NCBI GenBank assembly: GCA_900757235.1
Contig: CAAENB010000020.1
Location: 1-27,559 of the forward strand
DNA from: an uncultured Collinsella sp.
GTDB taxonomy: Bacteria; Actinomycetota; Coriobacteriia; Coriobacteriales; Coriobacteriaceae
DNA: 27,559 nt
Reading direction: 5' to 3'
Position 1 is the first letter of the stretch; each line of letters starts with the position of its first letter. The notes below the pieces were generated by a model, which did not search any database, was not told the origin of the DNA, and worked only from the letters and a program-made list of their open reading frames with translations. A program made the translations under genes and the position numbers. This document shows, piece after piece, positions 22,692 through 27,559 of this stretch.

Positions 22692-24402
22692 AAAAGCGAA
22701 GACGGTCAATGTCCTTGAGGGGCCGATAACCGAGTCGTGCGCCGAGTTCCCCGCGCGCCACGTGTTTGTCAAATGCCCGGAGTGCCGCCGTGTGATCGAT
22801 GAGGCGCGCCTGCACGACAACCTCGAGGTCTGCCCTCGTTGCGGCAAACACTTTCGCGTGAGCGGTCGCGCGCGCATGCGCATGACGGTCGACGCGGGTA
22901 CCTTTGAGGAATGGGATGCCGATCTGGCGTCGAAGGACTTCCTCTCGTTTCCCGGTTATGCCGACAAGCTTAAGAGCGTGAGCGAGCGTTCGGGCGAGCG
23001 CGATGCCGTTGTGTGCGGCAGGGGCAAAATCTGCGGCTGCGATACCGCGCTCTTCTTTATGGATGCCAACTTTATGATGGGCTCAATGGGCTCCGTGGTG
23101 GGCGAGAAGATCTGTCGTGTCTTTGAGCGCGCGGCCGAGTTGGGGCTGCCGGTCGTTGGCTTTACCGTATCGGGCGGCGCCCGCATGCAGGAGGGCGTGA
23201 CCTCGCTCATGCAGATGGCCAAGATTTCTGCGGCGGTTAGGCGCCACAGCGAGGCGGGCGGCCTGTATATCACGGTGCTCACCGATCCCACGACCGGAGG
23301 TGTAACCGCGAGCTTTGCCATGGAGGGCGACATTATCCTGGCCGAGCCCGATGCCCTGACGGCATTTGCCGGCCCGCGCGTGATCGAGCAGAGCATGCAC
23401 AAGCGCCTGCCCAAGGGATTCCAGCGCTCCGAGTTTTTGCTGGAGCACGGCTTTTGCGATGCCGTTGTTCCGCGTGGCGAGATTGCGCTCACGGTAGGCG
23501 AGCTGTTGGCGCTGCACGAAGGGCACGCGCCCGGCCTGGGGGCACCGCATGGGATCGTGCATACGGGTCGTCGCGACAAAAAGCTGGGACACTTGTTTAA
23601 GCGCTCGGCCGCACCAAAAAGCGCGCTCGAAATCGTCAAACAGACTCGCTCGGCGAACCGCGCCACGGCAGGCGAGATGATCTCGTTGGGTCTCGACGGA
23701 TTCGTAGAGCTGCACGGCGACCGCTACTTTGGCGACGATGCTGCCGTGGTGGCTGGCATTGGCTGGAAAGACGGATGCCCCGTAACGGTCATCGCCATCG
23801 AGCGCGGCACCACGACCAAAGAGCGCATGCGTCGCAACTTTGGTATGGCACATCCCGAGGGCTACCGCAAAGCGCGTCGCCTTATGCGCCAGGCCGAAAA
23901 GTTTGGTCGACCGGTTCTGTGCCTGGTCGATACTTCGGGCGCGTTTTGCGGCATCGGTGCCGAGGAACGCGGCCAGGGCGAGGCGATTGCCCAGAATCTC
24001 ATGGAGATGAGCGGCCTTAAGACGCCGATTGTCTCGGTGGTGACAGGCGAGGGCGGCTCTGGTGGCGCGCTGGCGCTATCCGTGGCCGACCGCATCCTGA
24101 TGTTCTCGAGCTCGGCCTATTCGGTCGTGAGCCCCGAGGCCTGTGCGTCAATCCTGTGGAAGGATACCGACCGCGCGAATGAGGCCGCCGAAGCGCTTAA
24201 GCTCACGGCCCCCGATCTGTTGGCGCTCGGCATCATCGACGGCATTGTTGACGATAGGGGCCTGTCGCATGAGGAGATCGCCGGTGCCGTCATGTCCTCG
24301 GCATTTGATGCCTTCGATACGCTTGGGCAGCTCGACGACGCGACCCTCACAAACCTCCGCTACGAAAAGTACCGCGCAATCGGTCAGTACCGCACGATGT
24401 GA
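22678..24402 (+). CDS. accDA: Acetyl-CoA carboxylase carboxyltransferase, fused beta-alpha subunits
   Basis: Carboxyltransferase moves the carboxyl group from biotin to acetyl-CoA, making malonyl-CoA. One 574-residue chain holds both normally separate subunits. The AccD part (about 1-285) starts with a zinc ribbon (C33, C36, C52, C55) and contains VVGFTVSGGARMQEG. After a linker of about 25 residues, the AccA part (about 315-574) has LHGDRYFGDDAAVVAGIGW, RRNFGMAHPEGYRKA and TGEGGSGGALALSVADR. The AccA N-terminal helices of the E. coli subunit are shortened. Two in-frame ATGs (22678, 22684) both overlap accC. Fused AccDA proteins are known in some bacteria. The frame is continuous with no sign of an assembly error. 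Confidence 0.95.
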   Translation: MLMNRKAKTVNVLEGPITESCAEFPARHVFVKCPECRRVIDEARLHDNLEVCPRCGKHFRVSGRARMRMTVDAGTFEEWDADLASKDFLSFPGYADKLKSVSERSGERDAVVCGRGKICGCDTALFFMDANFMMGSMGSVVGEKICRVFERAAELGLPVVGFTVSGGARMQEGVTSLMQMAKISAAVRRHSEAGGLYITVLTDPTTGGVTASFAMEGDIILAEPDALTAFAGPRVIEQSMHKRLPKGFQRSEFLLEHGFCDAVVPRGEIALTVGELLALHEGHAPGLGAPHGIVHTGRRDKKLGHLFKRSAAPKSALEIVKQTRSANRATAGEMISLGLDGFVELHGDRYFGDDAAVVAGIGWKDGCPVTVIAIERGTTTKERMRRNFGMAHPEGYRKARRLMRQAEKFGRPVLCLVDTSGAFCGIGAEERGQGEAIAQNLMEMSGLKTPIVSVVTGEGGSGGALALSVADRILMFSSSAYSVVSPEACASILWKDTDRANEAAEALKLTAPDLLALGIIDGIVDDRGLSHEEIAGAVMSSAFDAFDTLGQLDDATLTNLRYEKYRAIGQYRTM

Positions 24403-24427
24403 CAAAGGGACAGCCCGCATGTCACAT
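24397..24427. repeat. Inverted repeat spanning the accDA stop and the next start
   Basis: ATGTGACA (24397-24404) is the reverse complement of TGTCACAT (24420-24427). The left arm contains the accDA stop codon and the right arm an alternative start of the EIIC gene. CATGTCACA then recurs as a direct repeat at 24442-24450. Confidence 0.6.
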
Positions 24428-24428
24428 T
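24401..24428 (+). repeat. Left copy of degenerate 28-bp direct repeat flanking the EIIC gene
   Basis: This 28-base stretch matches 25666-25693 at 19 positions without gaps. The ends are well conserved (GACAAAGGGAC and TGTCACATT) and the middle 8 bases differ. Confidence 0.4.
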
Positions 24429-24442
24429 GGGAAAGGCGTTCC

Positions 24443-25657
24443 ATGTCACAAGTTTCTAACACCTCGTTTACAACGACGGTTTCATCAAACGCCATGGCCG
24501 TGGTGGACTATCTGTCCAAAAGCATGATGTCGGCGCTGCCGTTTATTGTTTGCGCGGCGTTGTTCCGCACCGCCGCCGTCGTTATGGGCGAAGGCATGCT
24601 GGGCCTGTGGTCTGCCGATTCCGAAATCTATCGCCTGTTCTACAGTTGGCTCTATAACGCCGGCTACTACTTTTTGCCCATTTATCTTGGTTGGGCGGCC
24701 GCCCGCCAGCTCGGTTGCTCGGAGCAGCTGGGCATGATGCTGGGCGGCGTATTGATTGCGCCCGATCTGCTTAAGCTCGTCGATGCCGCATCGACGACGG
24801 GGGCAGCGATGGCTTTCGTGTATGGTCTGCTTCCCGCGCCGGTCAACGATTACACAACGACTGTTATTCCGGTTCTCATCTCGGTGCCCGTGCTATGGCA
24901 GGTGGAGCGTTTCTTTAAGCGCACTATCCCTCAGGCTGTGGCGTTTTCTTTTGTACCGTTTGCAACCATGCTCGTTATGGTTCCGGTGTCGCTGTGTGTT
25001 ACGGCGCCGGCAGGCAGCTATCTGGGCATGCTGTTGGGACAGCTTATGTTTATGCTTGGCAATTCCGGTGGCATCGTGTCGCTGCTCACACTCATGGGGC
25101 TTGCCGCGGGCTGGGAGTTTCTTAAGATCGCGGGTGTCAGCAACGTTGTCCTATCGCTCGCCTATGCGCAGTTTATGAGTGTGGGAACGGATTCGTGCAT
25201 CCTGATCGCCGCGACGATGGCAACGTTCGCCGTTTGGGGTATGCCCTTTGGCGCGTCGCTCCGCGTTGCGGATAAGGACGAGAAGGCGCTCATGCTGGGC
25301 TATTCAATCTCGGGTATTCTTGGCGGCGTAAGCGAGCCAGCGCTGTACGGATGCGGCTTTAAATATGGCAGGTGTCTGACGTGCATGGCCGTTGGCGGCG
25401 CCGTCGGAGGCCTTGTTGCGGCCGTAGGCCACGTTACGGCTTATACTATCGGTATGACGAATGTTCTTATGGTCATTGGCTTTGCCACGGGCGGCATCTC
25501 GAATCTGCTGTGGTGCTGCGCTGCCGGCGGCGCAGCATTTGCGGTGTCTGCGGCGCTGAGCTACTGCTTTGGCGTGGTGCCGACAAAGGTGCAGGCGGCA
25601 GAAGACGAAGCTGATTCGCTCGAAACAGTGGCGAGCGCTGCTGAAGCAAGCGCATAA
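24443..25657 (+). CDS. Free-standing PTS EIIC-type permease
   Basis: This is a 404-residue, strongly hydrophobic protein with about ten membrane segments. It fits the EIIC (sugar-translocating) domain of the glucose/beta-glucoside PTS superfamily; the signature GVSEPALYG starts at residue 295 and is followed by a glycine-rich membrane segment. No EIIB cysteine motif and no EIIA domain are present, so it needs partners encoded elsewhere or has another use. I chose ATG 24443, with GAAAGG (24431-24436) 6 bases away; ATG 24419 is in frame. It lies 40 bases after accDA with no terminator between, so it may be co-transcribed with the fatty-acid operon, although no functional link is obvious. The substrate is unknown. 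Confidence 0.8.
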   Translation: MSQVSNTSFTTTVSSNAMAVVDYLSKSMMSALPFIVCAALFRTAAVVMGEGMLGLWSADSEIYRLFYSWLYNAGYYFLPIYLGWAAARQLGCSEQLGMMLGGVLIAPDLLKLVDAASTTGAAMAFVYGLLPAPVNDYTTTVIPVLISVPVLWQVERFFKRTIPQAVAFSFVPFATMLVMVPVSLCVTAPAGSYLGMLLGQLMFMLGNSGGIVSLLTLMGLAAGWEFLKIAGVSNVVLSLAYAQFMSVGTDSCILIAATMATFAVWGMPFGASLRVADKDEKALMLGYSISGILGGVSEPALYGCGFKYGRCLTCMAVGGAVGGLVAAVGHVTAYTIGMTNVLMVIGFATGGISNLLWCCAAGGAAFAVSAALSYCFGVVPTKVQAAEDEADSLETVASAAEASA

Positions 25658-25665
25658 ATCTGTGC

Positions 25666-25693
25666 GACAAAAGGACGATTCCTTTGTCATATT
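25666..25693 (+). repeat. Right copy of degenerate 28-bp direct repeat flanking the EIIC gene
   Basis: GACAAAAGGA (25666-25675) can pair with TCCTTTGTC (25680-25688) with one bulge, so this copy is itself a hairpin. It begins 8 bases after the EIIC stop. Confidence 0.4.
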
Positions 25694-25695
25694 CC

Positions 25696-25728
25696 AAGGC
25701 TGCGGCCCGTGTGGGCTGCGGCCTTTTT
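25696..25728 (+). terminator. Rho-independent terminator after the EIIC gene
   Basis: Positions 25696-25708 and 25713-25725 form a 13-bp stem with two G-T pairs and a GTGT loop, followed by TTTTT (25724-25728). It is the first clear terminator after fabH. Confidence 0.9.
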
Positions 25729-25755
25729 GTATCTGGAGGACAAAGTGGCTACACT
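25727..25755 (+). promoter_or_regulatory. Weak candidate promoter of the CDF exporter gene
   Basis: TTGTAT (25727-25732) and TACACT (25750-25755) have 17-bp spacing; TACAAT (25755-25760) is an alternative -10. Neither is close to consensus, but a promoter is expected after the terminator. Confidence 0.3.
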
Positions 25756-25801
25756 ACAATCCGTTTGAGCAATAGATATATAGGTAGTACCGTGGGGACT
25801 G

Positions 25802-26962
25802 ATGAGGATGGTCGAGTGGATTGTTCGTCGTGCGCAGGGCGACCGTGCGCGCGTGGGAACGTTGACGGGCATAGTGTGTATTCTCGCCAATGTTGCGCTT
25901 TGCGCTGCGAAGGGTGCAATTGGCGTGCTGTCGGGATCGGTTTCGATTGTGGCGGACGCTATGAACAACCTGTCTGATGCCAGCTCGAACATCGTGAGCG
26001 TGCTTGGCTTTAAGCTGGCGGGCAAGCCGGCCGACCCCGAGCATCCTTACGGACATGGCCGCTACGAGTATCTCTCGGGTCTGGTCGTGGCGGCGCTCGT
26101 GCTGCTGATTGGCGTTGAGCTGGTGAAGTCGTCGGTGGAGCGAATTGTCAACCCCGAGCCTGTCGAGTTCTCGCTTGCCCTGGTGGCGGTTCTAGTGCTT
26201 TCGATGGTCGTAAAGCTCTGGATGGCGGCCCTCAACCAAAAGCTCGGCGATCGTATTGAGTCCGAGACGCTGCATGCGACCGCTCAGGACTCAAAGAACG
26301 ATGTCCTAGCTACGGGTGCTGTGCTGGCGTGCGCAATTGTTTCGCAGGTGACGCACATCAATCTTGACGCATGGGTCGGCCTTGCCGTTGGCGCCTATAT
26401 TGGCTGGAGCGGCTTTGAGCTCATCCAGGATACGGTAAGCCCGCTTTTGGGCCAGGCACCCGATCCCAAGTTGGTCAAGCACATCCGAGACAAGATCATG
26501 AGCTACCCCGGCGTTTTGGGTGTTCATGACCTAATGGTTCACGATTACGGTCCGGGCAGGAAGTTTGCAAGCGCGCACGCCGAGATGGCGGCCGAGGCAA
26601 GCCCGCTGGAAAGCCACGACACGCTCGATAACATCGAGCAGTCGTTTAGGAACGAAGACGGCATGATCGTCACGCTCCATTACGACCCCATCGTGACCGA
26701 CGACCCCAAAGTGGCGAGCATGCGCTTGCGCATTCACGCCATGGCTCAGGAGATTGATAGCCGCCTTTCGATTCACGACTTGCGTTGCGTACCGGGCCCC
26801 ACGCACACCAATGTGATTTTTGACTGCGTGCGACCCTCGGAGTTGGGCATGGGAGCCGATGAGCTCAAAAACGCGTTGGCCCAGAGGGTCGAATCGGAAT
26901 ATCCCAAGTCGATTGCCAAGATCACGATCGACGAAGACTACGTAGGGCATACCCACGAGTAG
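25802..26962 (+). CDS. Cation diffusion facilitator (CDF) family metal exporter
   Basis: CDF proteins export divalent metals by proton antiport as dimers. The 386-residue protein has six predicted membrane helices (within about 20-215) followed by a longer than usual cytoplasmic region of about 170 residues. The family motifs are ADAMNNLSDASSN (D52, N56, D59), HPYGHGRYEY (81-90) and HATAQDSKNDV (158-168, D163 and D167). Aligned with YiiP, the transport site would be D52, N56, D163, D167, without the histidine of zinc-type members; this resembles manganese-type CDFs such as MntE. ATG 25808 is an equally possible start, since GGGGA (25794-25798) is 9 bases from it. Confidence 0.9.
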   Translation: MRMVEWIVRRAQGDRARVGTLTGIVCILANVALCAAKGAIGVLSGSVSIVADAMNNLSDASSNIVSVLGFKLAGKPADPEHPYGHGRYEYLSGLVVAALVLLIGVELVKSSVERIVNPEPVEFSLALVAVLVLSMVVKLWMAALNQKLGDRIESETLHATAQDSKNDVLATGAVLACAIVSQVTHINLDAWVGLAVGAYIGWSGFELIQDTVSPLLGQAPDPKLVKHIRDKIMSYPGVLGVHDLMVHDYGPGRKFASAHAEMAAEASPLESHDTLDNIEQSFRNEDGMIVTLHYDPIVTDDPKVASMRLRIHAMAQEIDSRLSIHDLRCVPGPTHTNVIFDCVRPSELGMGADELKNALAQRVESEYPKSIAKITIDEDYVGHTHE

Positions 26963-27001
26963 GGCCGAGCCGATAAAGCAACTGATGCAGAAGGGGAGAG
27001 C

Positions 27002-27559
27002 ATGAAGAAGCTATATCTACTCCGCCACGGTCAAACTGAGTTCAACGTCAAAAAGCTGGTCCAGGGCCGCTGTGGTTCTCCGTTGACCGACCTGGGCCGC
27101 CAGCAGGCACGGGCGGCAGCTGCATGGCTCAAAGCCCACGGCGTCGTCCCCGACAAGGTGGTCTCTTCGCCCTTAGGCCGAGCCATGGACACGGCAAGTC
27201 TCGTCGCAACCGAACTCCTCGGCCCGGACGCAGCAGTCGAGCCCTGCGAGGGCATCATCGAGCGCAGCTACGGCACCTTCGAAGAAGGCCCCCACGACGC
27301 CCTACCCACCGACGTCTGGGACCCCGGCGAGGACTTGGTCCCCTTTGGAGGAGAAGGAAGTCATGCCCTGCAGGAGCGCATGGTAGCCACCCTCACCAAT
27401 CTCATGGGCGCCGAGGGGATCGAAACCCTCCTAGCAGTAAGCCACGGCAGCGCCAGCCGCCAATTCATCAAGGCTGCAGCCCCAGAGGGCTTCGAGCTCC
27501 CAACAAAACTCCCCAACTGCGCCATCATGATTTTTGATTTCGATGAGGCAAAGCCACAA
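27002..27559 (+). CDS. Histidine phosphatase (phosphoglycerate mutase-like) family protein, 3' end cut
   Basis: The first 186 codons are open to the window edge. The phosphohistidine motif LLRHGQTEFN (H9) and the second histidine in VSHGSASRQ (H148) mark the histidine phosphatase superfamily. ATG 27002 follows a GGGGAGAG ribosome site and lies 39 bases after the CDF stop, so the two may be co-transcribed. Members range from phosphoglycerate mutases to phosphatases of sugar phosphates or cobalamin precursors; the sequence does not decide. The small size and the simple LRHGQTE start favour a broad-specificity phosphatase. Confidence 0.88.
   Translation, partial: MKKLYLLRHGQTEFNVKKLVQGRCGSPLTDLGRQQARAAAAWLKAHGVVPDKVVSSPLGRAMDTASLVATELLGPDAAVEPCEGIIERSYGTFEEGPHDALPTDVWDPGEDLVPFGGEGSHALQERMVATLTNLMGAEGIETLLAVSHGSASRQFIKAAAPEGFELPTKLPNCAIMIFDFDEAKPQ

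Noticed and set aside
24143..24442. Long N-terminal extension of the EIIC frame into accDA
   Set aside because: It overlaps the conserved AccA C-terminus by over 250 bases and adds Arg/Ser-rich shadow sequence.
27031..27258. Frames overlapping the histidine phosphatase gene
   Set aside because: The RHG-containing frame from 27002 explains the region; the others are shadows.

Overview
The window looks like a chromosomal segment of a GC-rich Coriobacteriia member (Actinomycetota), most likely Collinsella or a close relative. I infer this from actinobacterial-type RpoB/RpoC, strong NNC/NNG codon bias, Shine-Dalgarno-led genes with many GTG/TTG starts, and a Firmicutes-like FabK fatty-acid operon with a fused accDA. 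No database search was possible, so the genus is an inference.

Layout. (1) 1-127: tail of an unknown gene and its terminator. (2) 128-8450: leader with a candidate promoter and a LexA-like box, then rpoB and rpoC, closed by hairpins and a strong terminator. (3) 8451-10397: an ECF sigma factor overlapping its membrane-anchored anti-sigma partner, behind a candidate ECF-type autoregulatory promoter. This pair is bracketed by a perfect 35-bp inverted repeat (8521-8555 and 10338-10372). (4) 10398-10538: a palindromic element with perfect 37-bp arms around an inner hairpin. (5) 10622-14220: clear promoter, then rpsL-rpsG-fusA-rpsJ and a terminator. tuf is not next to fusA, and rpsJ is not followed by rplC. 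(6) 14275-15051, minus strand: biotin-protein ligase. (7) 15144-25728: two near-identical 20-bp candidate operators, then fabH-acpP-fabK-fabD-fabG-fabF-accB-fabZ-accC-accDA, a free-standing PTS EIIC gene, and a terminator. (8) 25802-end: a CDF cation exporter and a histidine phosphatase cut by the window edge.

How the genes work together. rpoBC and the str-type operon supply transcription and translation. The biotin ligase would charge AccB, which with AccC and AccDA makes malonyl-CoA. FabD moves malonyl to AcpP, and FabH, FabF, FabG, FabZ and FabK build acyl chains. The cluster holds a complete saturated type II elongation set, in the gene order I know from streptococci, but no recognisable regulator gene.

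The observations I rate highest are: a C-terminal domain on the RNA polymerase beta' subunit that aligns without gaps to the alpha-subunit C-terminal domain and keeps most of its DNA-contact residues; the repeat-bracketed sigma/anti-sigma cassette and adjoining palindrome between rpoC and rpsL; arginine at S12 position 88, a known streptomycin-resistance state; and a LexA-like box upstream of rpoB.
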